Assembly (NCBI RefSeq): GCF_010093595.1
Contig: NW_022985437.1
Coordinates: 1,265,380 to 1,329,379, forward strand
DNA: 64,000 nt
Reading direction: 5' to 3'
DNA from: Mytilinidion resinicola
Lineage: Eukaryota > Ascomycota > Dothideomycetes > Mytilinidiales > Mytilinidiaceae
This document shows, in pieces, positions 22,355 to 33,960 of this stretch. The position numbers and the translations under genes were made by a program. Position 1 is the first letter of the stretch. Each line of letters starts with the position of its first letter. The notes beneath the pieces were generated by a model that worked only from the letters and a program-made list of their open reading frames with translations, searched no databases and had not been told where the DNA came from.

Positions 22355-22887
22355 GCCAACACTTCTTGTTCGATTTTACTGATTAAGGTTTCCTATCCCG
22401 TACTAGCGTATTCCGGCGACTTTCTTATGTCTCCGGGACCTGGTATTACCAGGCCAGACAGTCACTGAACCGACGGTGACCCTTCAATATCTATTTCGAT
22501 TATTTGCTTCGTTTATGACTCAGCAAGGCCGATTGGTATCGATCCTACAGCGTGGCCAATACCCGTCTACATGCTTCCGGAGACTTTTCAGTTCCAGAAA
22601 TGTATATCTCTTTCCAGAAATTGGCCTCTGCTCAAAGGTTCCGTAGGCAGCAAACGTACACACGATATCTCTTGAAGGGAATGAGATTTAGCAAATTCGC
22701 TCAATCGAGAGCCTTTCCATCGCAGTAGTAAACAACCAGCTCTCAATATCACCAACTCACGAATCAGCGCTTGGCGCATATCCCAAAAGCCTCCGAAATC
22801 TCTACCCATCAATTTCCAACCAACCTTCTTATATAAACCCCAAACGTCCCACCTCAAATCATCATCTCAAATCTCCCCTTCAAACTC
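22355..22887. other. Intergenic with methyltransferase promoter
   Basis: No gene. A TATATAAA box sits about 50 bp before the ATG of the methyltransferase gene. Confidence 0.5.
22830..22837 (+). promoter_or_regulatory. TATA box of the methyltransferase gene
   Basis: TATATAAA ends 50 bp before the ATG at 22888, followed by a C/A-rich leader typical of fungal transcription starts. The short distance implies a very short 5' untranslated region, or use of the second ATG at 22948. Confidence 0.55.
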
Positions 22888-23877
22888 ATGCCCACCACCA
22901 CACCACGCCTCCTCTCCATCCTAACCCAATTTCTACCCATCACCAGAATGACACCACCCTCCACCGCCACCTTCGCCTCAGCCTACCTTCGCATGACAGG
23001 CGGCTGCACCATCCACCTCGCCAACACCATGCTCTCCTTTCCCTCCCTCCCGCCCATCACGCCCGCGTCCTACGTCCTCGACAACGCATGCGGGCCTGGC
23101 GTCGTAACCTCCCTCCTCAAGTCCCGCCATCCGGCCGCAAGAGTCATGGCAGCGGACCTCGCGCCCGCCATGCTCGACGAAGTCGATGCGCAGATCCAGC
23201 AGAATGGGTGGAGCGGTGTCGAGACCGCCATGCTGGATGTCAGGAACTTAGAAGGATTGGACGACGAGAGTTTCACGCACGTGTTTGCGAATCTCGCGCT
23301 GCCGGTGCCGGGGGATCAGGAGAGCGGGATCAAAGCGGCGAGGGAGATGTTTCGGGTGGTTAAGAAAGAGGGCGTGGTGGTGGTGTCGACGTGGGCGGGT
23401 GTGTTCATCCATCCCTTCTCACCATTATTTCCAGCCTGGGATAGTAGGAAAGGATGAATGCTGATAGTACCAACAGACCGCGTCTGGCCCGCCGCCTTCA
23501 CTTCAACCGCCCACCGCATCCGCCCCACCGCGGTCCCCCAGAATGCAATGGCGCTGGAGCCGGAGTACCTTACCGGCTCGTGGCTGCTGCGCCAGCTGGA
23601 GGAAGGGGGGTTTGGGAAGAATGTTGAGATCAAGTCTGTGCCGACGTATACGAGTGCGGCAACTCTAGATAAGCTGGTCGAGAATATGTTTATGGCGAAG
23701 GGGATGTTTTTTACGGGGTTCGATGAGGAGGAGTTGGGCAAGGCGAAGGTGGTGCTTAAGGAGGAGATGAAGGGGCTGCGGACGTTTGAGGAGGTTGATG
23801 GAGGGGTTAGGGTGGGGATGAGGGCTTGGGTTGGGGTTGGGTGGAAGAGGGGGGATGAGGGAGAGGTGGCTTGCTGA
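22888..23877 (+). CDS. Class I SAM-dependent methyltransferase
   Basis: Two exons, 22888-23398 and 23477-23877, with a 78 nt intron (GTGTGT...CAACAG); 303 residues. Motif I reads VLDNACGPGVV (about residue 64), followed by a second acidic strand end, MAADLAPAMLDEV, and a motif III-like block FTHVFANLAL. The segment AAREMFRVVKKEGVVVVSTWA fits motif post-III, and the splice restores the STWADRVWPAAF reading. This is the methyltransferase 11/25 style seen in many small-molecule O- or C-methylating enzymes of fungi. The substrate cannot be told from sequence, and no secondary-metabolite core enzyme is nearby. The second ATG at 22948 is an alternative start. It is convergent with the GH16 gene, 258 bp away. 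Confidence 0.83.
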
Positions 23878-24135
23878 TTTTAGGTGGTATTGAGAGATAG
23901 CGGTTTGCGTGGTTGGGTTTGAGGTAGAAGATGGCACTGGACGGACTATATACACTGTAGCGACCGCGATATCCCTTTACAATTCCCAGCGTAGAATGAA
24001 GTTACCATCAATCGAACAATAGTATGGACGTGAAGAGAAATATGAACATGAAGAGAAGACGTGGAGTATGGACACGGCCTCGGCCAAGCTGAAATATATA
24101 CAAGGAAAGTTATCCTCAAGGAGTCCTCGATCACC

Positions 24136-25349
24136 CTACGAGACACTGTAGACCTTGACAGAGTTTACAAGCCAGTACTGATCGGCAAACGATTGTGGTT
24201 CACTCGCCACATATGCCGGGCAGCTCGGATTGATAGACGCGCACGACGAGGAGCTCCAGACGGACCCCGCCCAGTCGCCGCAGAAGGTGATATCGAAGAT
24301 CTACCTGCATTAGCCTACTACCCAACAGTTTGCAAGGCCAAAACTCACAATATTCATATTCTGGAAATGCGCATCGAAATTGCAGCCCGCATAGTTCGCA
24401 ATAGGCTGGCCCCAGCCCGCAGGATTCGGTGTGCCGCTCTTGATGTCACCAGGAACACTGTTCTCGGGGAAGTACCAAACTTCGATGCCCGAGCTGGTCC
24501 AGAGGGTGGCGTAAACACCACCGCCGTTTGCGTTGAAGGCGGTGCCGTAGCTCGTAGCAGAACCGCTGACAACGCCACAGCCTGTGTAGCCGCCGCTGGC
24601 GCCGCAGTCTGCGTTCCCGGTTGACGTGCCGGACATACCGCCAGAGCCGACGGATGGGACGCAGCCAGAGGAGGTGTGCAGCGTGACTTGATCGTAGGTG
24701 TTGAGGTTGACGCCCTGGTTTGAATCAGGCCTGGACTGTGGGAAAGGGATTAGGGTAGAAGAGTAATACGAACTTCTACGATGTCAATTTCCCCTTCATT
24801 CGGCCAATTTGGGCCGACCATCCAACTGATCATATTCAGGCTCTCGTTCTTTTATATCGGATATGAGTGTACTTACAAAGCTGGCCAAGCCCCGCAATCA
24901 CTGCCTGGGATATGGGCGATATCTGCAATGACCAAAGCGTGATTGTAGGATGGGTTGCTCTGCAGCCTTACGCTGTCGCGACCGACACCATTAGGGTCGA
25001 GATGGCTCGTGCTGTCAACGCCAATGTAGACTTGGTTGCCGACGGTCTTGAGCAATCCTTCCGATTGGGCTTGAGCTTGAGTGACATAGTTTACATAGCC
25101 ATCTGGAGGCTTTGTATAAGCTAATGACAGATAGACAAGTGATAAATCTGCGTACGAGTTGGGTCTGAGATCTTGAAAGAGTTAGTTTTAGTTGAGATGT
25201 GCAGATGGAGGATGAAGTACACTCTGGACACTGAACTTGCTGAGCCAGTTCGTGTAATCGTACGTGTCTATCAACGAGTAGCTTGTAGCAGGCAAAGCTG
25301 ATGCACCCCTAAGGAGCGTGATGAAGAGGGGGAGGTACGTTAAAGACAT
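24136..25349 (-). CDS. Secreted GH16 endo-1,3(4)-beta-glucanase
   Basis: Five exons: 25349-25223, 25120-24877, 24825-24774, 24714-24349, 24300-24136; 954 nt, 317 residues. A signal peptide of about 19 residues ends ASALPA. The catalytic motif of GH16, GEIDIVEG, places the nucleophile, assisting Asp and acid/base at E136, D138 and E141. Around it are WPAFWMVGPNWP, NTYDQVTLHTSSGC, and FDITFCGDWAGSVW near the end, all typical of the fungal Lam16A-type mixed-linkage/laminarin-active group. Eight or more Cys suggest disulfides in an extracellular enzyme. The first intron is the least sure: I used the TTAG acceptor (102 nt), but a CCAG acceptor 18 nt further on keeps the same frame. Likely role: cell-wall remodelling or plant/fungal glucan breakdown. 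Confidence 0.92.
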
Positions 25350-25419
25350 GACTAGTTTCAAATGATCGAGAACAGGAATGAGCGTCGTACAGCACTATTG
25401 AGAGCTACGCTGATGCTAG

Positions 25420-25426
25420 CTTTATA
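25420..25426 (-). promoter_or_regulatory. TATA box of the GH16 gene
   Basis: TATAAAG on the minus strand lies about 71 bp before the ATG at 25349, a spacing common for inducible fungal genes. Confidence 0.5.
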
Positions 25427-27180
25427 GTAGTAGGCACTGACTTTTTACGCGCCATTAATGCAAGACTAGGCAGGTGATACGTTCAACTCAGCCCATGTGA
25501 AGCTGCTAGAAATGTCACTCTGCGATGGACAGAACCGATGACATCCACCATACGCCTGAAGAATGGCTGGCTAAGCGGAGATGTTCCAAGTGTCTTGCGG
25601 GGAAGGCCTTGTCTGAGACGAAGGAGATTAGGGGAAACCAGGGAAGAGCGGGAGTAGTTCCCCTTTAGGAATGTCACTGAGGGTGCGTTGGACAATGAGT
25701 TGCTCGACGGTGGGAAAGTAACGAGCCATCGGATCAGCAGGAGTTGGAAATGATTGAAGAATAAGTTCACTTTTGTGGGAACCTTGTCGGGAGAAGGATT
25801 TAGCTAGAGGGCCTGGAGTATTGATGATGTTGCGATCAGGACATAGTACTCCGATTGGACCCATTGGAACACTAGTCGAATATAACGCCGCTCTCCTACT
25901 TTCGACATGCATGGAGTAGCTGGACGTTTCGCTATTCCTTTTCATTGTGCTCTGACCGTTTTGAGACTTTCCTGCTTGCGTAAATACCTGTTAGATGGGA
26001 CAAGAGAGGACCGTCTGAGAAGGAAAGGCTATAAAGGCGCCAAGTCTGCATCCGAGATAGTAGGTGTTTAGTCCCGGGGGAACTTGCAATCTCTGGATGT
26101 TACATCGATAGGAACTCCGAGATACATAAAAGGGCCGCGTTGAGCGGAAATAACAGTCATGGTCTTACTTGTGATCAATTAGATTAATGTTTCGTTTGGC
26201 TAGCCGGGGTTCGAGTGCGTGACCCTGGAATTCTCTCTACAGCCCCATTCACGCCCGTAGGATTCTCGAAATGCCGAGCCACGCGGTCAAAGCACCCGCT
26301 ATGCTGCGTATAAGGTTTACCGGGTGAAGGGTGCATGCAGGGTCGGTGAGCACCAGTTTGGGTCCGATGAGGGCTTCGCGTGGCTTCGGCATACTGTCGA
26401 AGTGACGGCGAAACGCTGCGAGGGTAGGTAAACACGGCGCATGAGCGCGTTAACGAGCGTCGGCAGTGTGTAGCGTGATCATGATGAGAAGAGAGATGCT
26501 GAAGGTGCGCGAAGGATGAGGTTGGATGATTGGAGACCAACATGCTGTATCTAGGTAGTTTCACGCTAGACCGAAAGTGTCGTCAAGGTCACGATCTACT
26601 GAAATACAACTCGGACACAATACCGTGGGCCTATAGTAGGCTAAAAGTACTCTAAAATTAATTACGATCTTTTTAATGTTTCTTTCCTTCAACTCATAGA
26701 CCCTTATTCACACTTCTCACATGACGCTGACGCCCTGTTCTCTTCGAAGCGCTACAAAGGTACTACTACTATCCTTCGTTGTTCTGCGGCGGTGGATTGA
26801 AGCCTAGTTTGACAGCTGTCTCGCTCCAACGAATTGGCCCCAGAAAAAGATTGCATTAGGCAAATGGGTAATCAGCGTTTGGGGAGTTAATGTGGCTATG
26901 GTGGTGGCTGTGCAAAATATGTGCTTCTTAAATATATGGCTGCGAGTGCCATTCAAGAACTTACAGACTTCACGAAGTCTATGTCTCATGCCTCATTCCC
27001 AGTTTCATAATCTTACGGTAGGGCGACTGTTCTTTTTGCGTCACTTCGTGTCCTTTAAACTTGTGGAGATTTCACTTCAGTCCTGAGCTCTCGTTATTCA
27101 TCCATTCACTCCACGTTTTCTAGTCCCACATCCACAAGAAGACTCTCCTCAAGAATTTGATTCTTAGACAACACCACACC
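25427..27180. other. 1.75 kb gene-poor region
   Basis: No supported gene. Minus-strand frames at 25628-25945 and 26184-26564 start with ATG but show no family match and no splice partner. It lies between the divergent GH16 and ADP-ribosylglycohydrolase genes. Confidence 0.5.
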
Positions 27181-28323
27181 ATGTCCGTTCCTTACAGTGT
27201 CGCAGGCCTCCCAATGGATCCACCAATAACCTCCTCCCGCCAATCCCGCATCCTAGGCGCCCTCCTAGGCCTCCACTCGGGCGATTCCCTAGGTGCAACC
27301 CTCGAATTCAGGACCTGGTCCTCAATCCGCGCCAAATACCCCACCGGCCTCCGCGACATCGTGGGCGGAGGCGCATTCCGATGGTCTGCCGGCCATGCCA
27401 CCGACGACACCGACATGACGCGCGCCGTACTCCTCGCATACCGCGACCGTGTAGACTTTGAGCGCGCCCAAGAGAAAGACCAGCGTGCAGCTGCAGGAGA
27501 AAAGGATTTCAACGGCTCCGCGGTCGCAGAGCTCAGAGTTCGGCCGGCGTATCTCGTCAAGAAAGATGGCAGCGTCACGTTCGATGTTGTGCGCTGCGCA
27601 GCCGACTACATGGTTGCGTGGTCGACGGGCACCTCGTGGCCTGGGCGTAAGCCAGGGTCACAGCCTGTGGATATTGGTGGTGCGACGCAAGTTGGGCTGG
27701 CGAAGTATCAGCAGACGCGAGACCCGCGAAAGGCGGGCGCGGGCCCAGATCAGGCTGGGAATGGAAGTTTGATGAGGTGTCTGCCCACGGGACTCTTTGG
27801 GAAGAGCAGGGAGGAAAGGGTGAGGGAGAGTATTGAGATTAGTGCTGTAACGCATGATGATCGGAGATGCACGGTGGCTTGCGCGGTGTACAACGAGATT
27901 GCCGCGGCTCTGGTAGATGGTGTGAACGCTGTCGAAGCTATTGAGATTGGATTGAGAGCTATGAAGGAGGTGGAAGGCTTGGATTGCAAACCCGTCGAAT
28001 TAGCTGTGAAACAAGGCAAGACGATTTCAGTGGCAACAATTGTGGAGAACGGACCGGGACCGGAGCTACCTGGGAAAGCTGGAGGCTATGTGCTGGAGTC
28101 GTTGACGTTGGCTATCGCGGCTATCCTTGACCAAAGGACCTTGGAGGATGTCCTCGTGGATGTCTTGCGAGTAGGAAAAGACACTGATACTAATGGCGCC
28201 ATTGCCGGAGGTCTGCTAGGTGCAAGAGATGGGATCGAAGCGGTCCCAGAGCGGTGGAAGCTGCTGCTTCAATTCAGGGTCGAGTTTGAGGATATAGTGC
28301 GAGGTATTGAGGCCTCTAACTAA
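27181..28323 (+). CDS. ADP-ribosylglycohydrolase (DraG/ARH family)
   Basis: A single exon of 380 residues starting at the ATG at 27181. Motifs in order: GALLGLHSGDSLGATLEF (about 24-42), HATDDTDMT (about 70), GNGSLMRCLP (about 192), AVTHDDRR (about 222) and GKDTDTNGAIAGGLLGAR (about 332). The Thr-Asp-Asp and the C-terminal Asp-x-Asp-Thr are the metal ligands of the binuclear Mg centre, so all key residues are present. The family removes ADP-ribose from proteins or hydrolyses related ADP-ribosyl compounds; the fungal substrate is unknown. No targeting signal, so cytosolic or nuclear. It is convergent with the MAPEG gene, with stop codons about 150 bp apart. Confidence 0.93.
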   Translation: MSVPYSVAGLPMDPPITSSRQSRILGALLGLHSGDSLGATLEFRTWSSIRAKYPTGLRDIVGGGAFRWSAGHATDDTDMTRAVLLAYRDRVDFERAQEKDQRAAAGEKDFNGSAVAELRVRPAYLVKKDGSVTFDVVRCAADYMVAWSTGTSWPGRKPGSQPVDIGGATQVGLAKYQQTRDPRKAGAGPDQAGNGSLMRCLPTGLFGKSREERVRESIEISAVTHDDRRCTVACAVYNEIAAALVDGVNAVEAIEIGLRAMKEVEGLDCKPVELAVKQGKTISVATIVENGPGPELPGKAGGYVLESLTLAIAAILDQRTLEDVLVDVLRVGKDTDTNGAIAGGLLGARDGIEAVPERWKLLLQFRVEFEDIVRGIEASN

Positions 28324-28476
28324 GTCAAGAGAAATACTCGTGAGTACTCAGCTCGAGGCCTAAGGCATCAACATCACGTAGTGTTTTACACAATCGTTTG
28401 AGGAAATTGGGGATCAGAAAGAGCTTAGATTGAACAAGATATCTACAAATGCACCAATACAGTATCTACAACAGCT

Positions 28477-29043
28477 CTATGCAGAGTCTGTTTGGTAAAC
28501 TAGCATATTTGCTGCTTTAACGATTGGATAGAAAAGCAGCAAAGTGCTGATAGCCCAGACGGTACTTCTAGCTAGGCTGTACTTTTTGTTCGTGATGGTG
28601 ATGTACAGCGCCGTGTAGACCACGCGGAGGGCGGGGAAGCTTCCAACGACGGTGTTGAGAGTGCCTATAAATACGATATTAAAGAGAACATACTCTCCTT
28701 TCCAGAGGCCTTGCTTGATTCTAGCTTCGCCATATTGCCCACGACCACCGCTCCAATGAATAAGGCCATATTTTCCATACCGTTATTATGGGTAGCTCTC
28801 GCTCTTTCAAACTTCGCAAAGGCTGCTGCAGGCACTGATCTCTTGTACTGCGTCAGTAGGTCGACTCCCCTGGGATTGCGATTGTCCCAATGACCATTGC
28901 TGGCGTTCTTGATGATTCGTTGCTAGAAGGCGATGAGTCAGGGGGCCCAAATAGATGCAATTTTAAGGTCTACGCACAGCATATACGTGTGGAAAGAGCG
29001 ACAGCACCCAGTAGGCTGGGATGCCGTAGATGGAGTAGTTCAT
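28477..29043 (-). CDS. MAPEG-family membrane protein
   Basis: Three exons, 29043-28978, 28922-28715 and 28664-28477; 462 nt, 153 residues. The first intron is GTGCGT...CTAG (55 nt). The second, 28714-28665, starts GCAAGG and ends ATAG (50 nt), a GC-AG intron. The nearest GT donor would leave only 29 nt. Family landmarks: YWVLSLFPHVYA, NPRG, FERARATHNNGMENM (the ExxxNGxE-type core), GNMAKLESSTLNTVVGSF and ALRVVYTALYI. Four hydrophobic segments fit the MAPEG fold of small glutathione or eicosanoid-type membrane enzymes. The fungal role is not established. The opposite strand has a spurious frame at 28711-28893. No single frame covers this gene, so it would be missed by simple ORF finding. Confidence 0.86.
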
Positions 29044-30085
29044 GTTGTTTGGTCTGGGTTTGAGCGCGCAATTGATGGGAATGGGCGCCGTGGATTTCTT
29101 GAGACGAGAGGGCGAAGGCGTAGGAGTTAAATACCGGACGAAAAGAGGTCCTTCTAGGGGCTAGGACCGAGGTCTTCCTTTGCTCGTAGGATCATCTTGG
29201 CAGCTCCCTTACCAGGAGGTCGGAGATAAGCTTGGATGAATGCTGTCTGCGCTCTCTAATACGTGAGCATATTGAACGTGAAAGGATCTAAACTGACATG
29301 AACTCTTTCCCTCGTTGGCCGTCTTGGAAGGTGATTAGATACAAGCTGACAAAGTGGCTAGAATTTAGGTGTCGGTCCGATGAGGGAGAGACAAGGCTGG
29401 GAACGCTTTGACCATAGGACATAGAACGCTAACGGGTTTCGGGCTTGTGTGTCCGGTACTCAACCCATCTCCAATCTCAGAACCTCGTCCTTTCCATCTC
29501 GCAGCGCGAGACGAATGCAGAGCTGGCACAAGGCGATGCGTGAACGCCAAAGCGTACTAATATGCCCTATATGGCTGACGGTGCACTTCTCTGAGTTAAC
29601 CTGTCACTACTAACGGCGCAGCTTCTTACCTACGAGTATTGCAACTATCGTTGACGTCGTTGCTGTACCAGCTTGCTTCTTCCTTGTGCTTGTCGTCATT
29701 CTGGCATGAGACAGTCGCAGTGTTCGGGGTTGGTAAATCCCATGCACAGGTCACGTTGATTTCCAAACTGCTTCACGTCTTTCAGAAATCGTGTCTCATC
29801 ACCACTTGCAAACAGGGCTGAGACAGCTGACATTCACTGGACCCACTACTCCGGCACGGAAGAACCACCTAACTGCCAGAACTTTCACCAGATCTAGCAA
29901 CCAAGCATAGCTTCACAAAGTCATAAAGACGTGTCGCAAACCCTACATCAAACCGAGCTCCGAACATCAAACCGAATGCTGTCACAACCCGTCCATGTCA
30001 CTCCTTGGCAGACTTTCCCACTGATATTCTAGAACTCGATTCGCTTCACAATACTAAAGAGGTCACGACCCGGGGGGCATTCAAT
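29044..30085. other. Intergenic, nothing recognised
   Basis: About 1 kb between divergent genes. Short frames only. The frame of the downstream gene is open upstream of its chosen ATG to about 29940, so an earlier exon cannot be excluded. Confidence 0.45.
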
Positions 30086-31779
30086 ATGTCTTGGCAGGAA
30101 TCCCCAGACAGTATGGATATCGATTCCGTCCGCGCAGACACCATGTCTCCACTACCTATGGAAACGAAACCTCATGCTGAATCTGATATACCAGATGAGT
30201 CTTGCGAACTCTACATGCCAGGCTATCTTACTCAGGAGGATGTCGAAGCGAATCCTCAGCTCAAGCTGATCCAGCACGATCTCCTCGTCTTGATTTCTTT
30301 CCCAGATAACACCACCCTGCACTGGCGCCCTTCTTGGTTCCCGCAACCTTTTCCCGGCAAGTTCTGGACCCTTCAATCGCCGCCTGATGTGGTCTCTGAG
30401 TTCATTCATGGGAGCGTCAAGCTAGGAATAATGACGCGGCGTCCTAGGAAGGAGTCTGACCCTCACCCACTCCATATTAGAAACTGGGATCAATGGAAAA
30501 ATTATTGTCTTCTGCAAGATGTTCCGGGAGACTTCCTGGGCCCACAGCATATCGAGCTTCTGAAGTTAGGCTTAGAACAGTCTCTGAGTGAGTTGCCATC
30601 GAATCGCGCTGATGTGATGGCAAGCGGTAATGCTAACGATAGGCAGGTCCTCTTCAAAACGCAAAGATCCACCCGCTTTACCCAGAGCCATATGCTCGCG
30701 GCAGTGGCAGATACCTCCTTCATCCAGACTACTTGCGTAATCTGCCGAAGAAGTTCCAGGTTCTTGGCAAATCGGAAGTGCTGGTCGTCCACTCTAGCGG
30801 AAGCCTACGCGTGGAATCGAAAGACTACTACTATGGCTACCATCGTCAGATGATGCGAGTCGACGGCACGGGCGAGCGGGTCGTGGATGAAAACTATGAT
30901 GCAAGCCAGCAGCTGAGATTTGAAGGCGCTGGACGGCGTTGGTGTCATCTACCGTGGACTCCGGAACAGGAGGAGAGCTGCAGACCGATGAAGCTTCTTC
31001 TCAAAGGGCTCTCACCACCCGGCAAGAAATCGGTTCCAAATGTTGAGGAGAGTCCATCGGTCGCACATGGAGCTAGCGTTGTCAATGAGTACGCTACAGC
31101 CAGCGGATCTCAACCGACACAGGGCTCGAATCTCTCATCACCCTGCGAGAAATCACATCACAATGTTGAGGAGACTCCATCCGTCACATATGGAAGTAGC
31201 GTTGCCTACGAGAACCCGGCATCCAGCAGAGCTTCACCAGCGCAGGAATCGGATCTCTCACTGTATCTTGAGATTAATACTCCAGAAGGCGTCATTGTTG
31301 TTGATAAGAGTCCTGCGGTACTCTATCAACCGGACCCTACGAAGTACGTATACCACGACCAAGACTGCAATGAAGTTCGCTGGCCTGCAGAGGCTACAAT
31401 GGACTGGTCTGACCCGACTCAAGTGTCACAGTTGAATGAGTGGCGCAACAAGGGCTACTATATGAATCATTATGCCCCGGAGAAGTCCGGACGAAAGGTC
31501 ATTCCGTACGCGAGAGAGGAGGAACAGTTCATTACGGAGTGGCTGCAAAAAAATGAGGGAAGTATGGACAAGGACAGTCTCTTTGCTGAGTTCTCGCAGA
31601 GGTTCACGGGCACCTCGCGGGGAAAGAAGGCACTGTTCGACAAGGCCAAGACGATAGTGAAGAAGCAGAAGCAACAGATAAAGAAGGAGAAGAATCGTCT
31701 TCGGCATCAGAAAAGCTACGAACGAAGCCTGTTGCAAATGTTTGGATCAACGCCGGATCGAGATGAGAAGGCGGACTAA
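30086..31779 (+). CDS. Hypothetical protein with internal duplication and basic coiled tail
   Basis: Two exons, 30086-30587 and 30647-31779, with a 59 nt intron (GTGAGT...GGCAG, CTAAC branch); 544 residues. The N-terminal half is acidic and Trp/Pro-containing (TLHWRPSWFPQPFPGKFW) with no known domain. The centre holds a 41-residue unit repeated twice at nucleotides about 31028-31265, sharing NVEE-PSV and a GxSV step. The C terminus has REEEQFITEWLQKNEGS, a possible Myb/SANT-like helix, then a Lys-rich coiled coil. A nuclear or chromatin role is only a guess. The ATG at 30086 was chosen because the frame before it lacks an ATG. No signal peptide. Confidence 0.6.
31028..31265 (+). repeat. In-frame 123 bp tandem duplication
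   Basis: Two diverged copies with a 123 bp period (41 codons). The shared block AATGTTGAGGAGA occurs at 31039 and 31162. Both encode NVEE followed by PSV, so the duplication kept the frame. Confidence 0.8.
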
Positions 31780-32200
31780 CGTGAAATCCTCTCCTTTTCA
31801 GACCTGAATTTGACTGCAAGGAGGTTTTTGAGCACTTAGCGAGCCAGCGATTTCCTAGTTGGGATGTGTGGCTCTTTGAATTGCAATGATGGAAGGTCAT
31901 GGAGAATTTCTCTACGAAGTCAAAGGCACAACTGTAGCTATGACCGTACCGCCAGAGACTAAAATACAAGAACATGAAAGGCACGACAGCGCCGAGAATT
32001 TCGGCTTTTTCAAACACGTGAGATAGGTAGATGATACTAAAAATAGATGCTCCAGCTGCGCCACGCAAGCATTCCACACCCACGTCAGCTCTTCATCCAC
32101 GCGTTCCACGCGGTTTCAGGGCCAAAAAACATCAACTACCCAACATTTTCCGTCGATGCGACACCTACATCTTCAGTAAACAACATCCAATAACTCCGCC

Positions 32201-33184
32201 ATGGCTCCCCACGACCTCAAAATGATGAATGCTGCCGCCCTCGCTAGCCGCGCAGTCATCGCCGCCAGCCCTGCCATCGCCCGTCGTGGCCTCGGCGTCA
32301 ACCACACCCAAGGCGTGACGCTAGGAATAATAGCCGTTTACGTCGTCGTTATTGCTCTTTTATGGAACATTCCCTATATCCGATGGGTCTTATGGCCTTT
32401 CAAGGTAACGTTTCTCTGATTTCCTCGACTATTTCTTTCTAAACCTCGTTATCAGATGCTCGTCATCGCCTTCCACGAATTCGGCCACGCAATCACCGCC
32501 TGCTGCACCGGCGGGAGGGTCGAGTCCATCTCGCTCGATCCGCACGAAGGCGGCGTGACGCACATGCGCGGCGGCATCAGCGCTGTCACGCTGCCAGCCG
32601 GCTATCTTGGATCTTCGTTCATTGGCGCGCTGCTCATTTTCTGCGGGTTTGATATTGTGGCGAGCAAGATCGCGAGTATTGTGCTTGGTGTCTGCTTTTT
32701 ACTTATCCTGTGGTGGGCGCGGAAGGATTGGCTTACTATTGTGACGATTTTGGCGGCCGTGGGATTGTTGGTGGGTTGTTGGTTCATTGACCATGCCGAG
32801 CCGCTTAGGTTTGTTGTGGTATGTATTTCCCCGGCTGATGTTTCGGATGATAACTAAACTTGTCTGGTAGCTCTTTATTGGCGTCATGTCGTCTCTATAT
32901 AGCGTCTGGGACATCTGCGACGATCTTATTCTTCGAAAGGTAAACAGCTCTGATGCGAGCGTGTTCGCGAAGCGATATGGAGGCTCTTCGCAGTGCTGGG
33001 GCGTTATCTGGTCTATTATTTCTTTCCTCTTCATGGTTTGCGGCATTCTGGCTGGTAAGCATACGCCTCATTCCGACTTTCTGAATGACAACTAACAGCC
33101 ACGTGCGTGATAGGACTCGCGGCGTTCAAGCAATCGTTTGCGCAGCAAGAGGATGATTCCAAGCATACCATTCCGACCATGTAA
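32201..33184 (+). CDS. Peptidase M50B-like membrane protein
   Basis: Four exons, 32201-32404, 32456-32818, 32871-33054 and 33114-33184; introns of 51, 52 and 59 nt; 273 residues. After an alanine-rich leader and a first membrane segment (about 46-68) comes AFHEFGHAI at about residue 74. Its HEFGH is the zinc-binding HExxH of M50-type metalloproteases, here next to a membrane span. The conserved LDPHEGGVTHMRGG follows. Then come three or four more hydrophobic segments, an WDICDDLILRKVN loop, and a short charged tail. It belongs to the M50B-like/DUF group of fungi and plants. Whether it cuts within the membrane is untested for this family. It is convergent with the ankyrin giant, 777 bp away. 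Confidence 0.88.
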
Positions 33185-33960
33185 ACCATCGTCAATCGTA
33201 TCTTGGACAAAAGCCAATGCTCTCTTTTATGTCTAATACCCCTGGAGTTCATTATACTCGGTAGCAAAAGGTACTCCGGTACCTTGGTATCATATTTTTG
33301 AAATCAAATCACATTTTTTTCGATACCTCTACTCTTGCGTTGCGATCTTAAAGTCGGGATATCGAACATTCGTTAGACTCAACGAGCATTATGAAGGGGT
33401 TCTAGATGACTCTGTTGTCACTCATACCAAGCACCTTCATCATTTCATACCGATATGGACATGACAAGAGGGACCTTTTCACGGCGATATTTGAGCTGGC
33501 TTTTCAAATAGTGTTGATCAGCCAACTACCTAATTAGGTCCTACCATGCCTCGTCACGAAGCCGTGTATGCTTTCCACTAGTGTGTGTAATATTCCAAAT
33601 GTACACCCCTCTGGCGCCGTCTGGGGCGGCCTCACAAATTTACCAACAGTCCAAAGCGCTGAACGTCAAACCAGTTGAGAGTCCTAAAAATACGGCGAGG
33701 GACCACAAGCAGTGATAAAGAAGTGCATGCGGATCTATAACGAGCCATTGCATGTCAATGCTGGGGGTATTTGGACAATGTTGTTTTATATCATACTTGG
33801 ATAGCTAAGTACAATAGACTACTTTTGTACTACCATTATGACCGTTGTTCGCCACATTTACCGTAGAGCATTGCCACCCCATGCATTTTTGAGCCCAGTT
33901 TCAAGGCCGGAACAATCCCAGGTGCTTTCATACCATTTTATCATCCCACACACCTCGCCC
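33185..33960. other. Intergenic between convergent genes
   Basis: AT-rich, holding two 3' untranslated regions. No gene recognised. Confidence 0.5.

Noticed and set aside
26200..26225. GGTTCGAGTGC, looked at as a tRNA B box
   Set aside because: No A box or pairing stems upstream.
26184..26564. 126-codon minus-strand frame
   Set aside because: Basic, His/Ser/Arg-rich, unlike real proteins; no homologue recalled.
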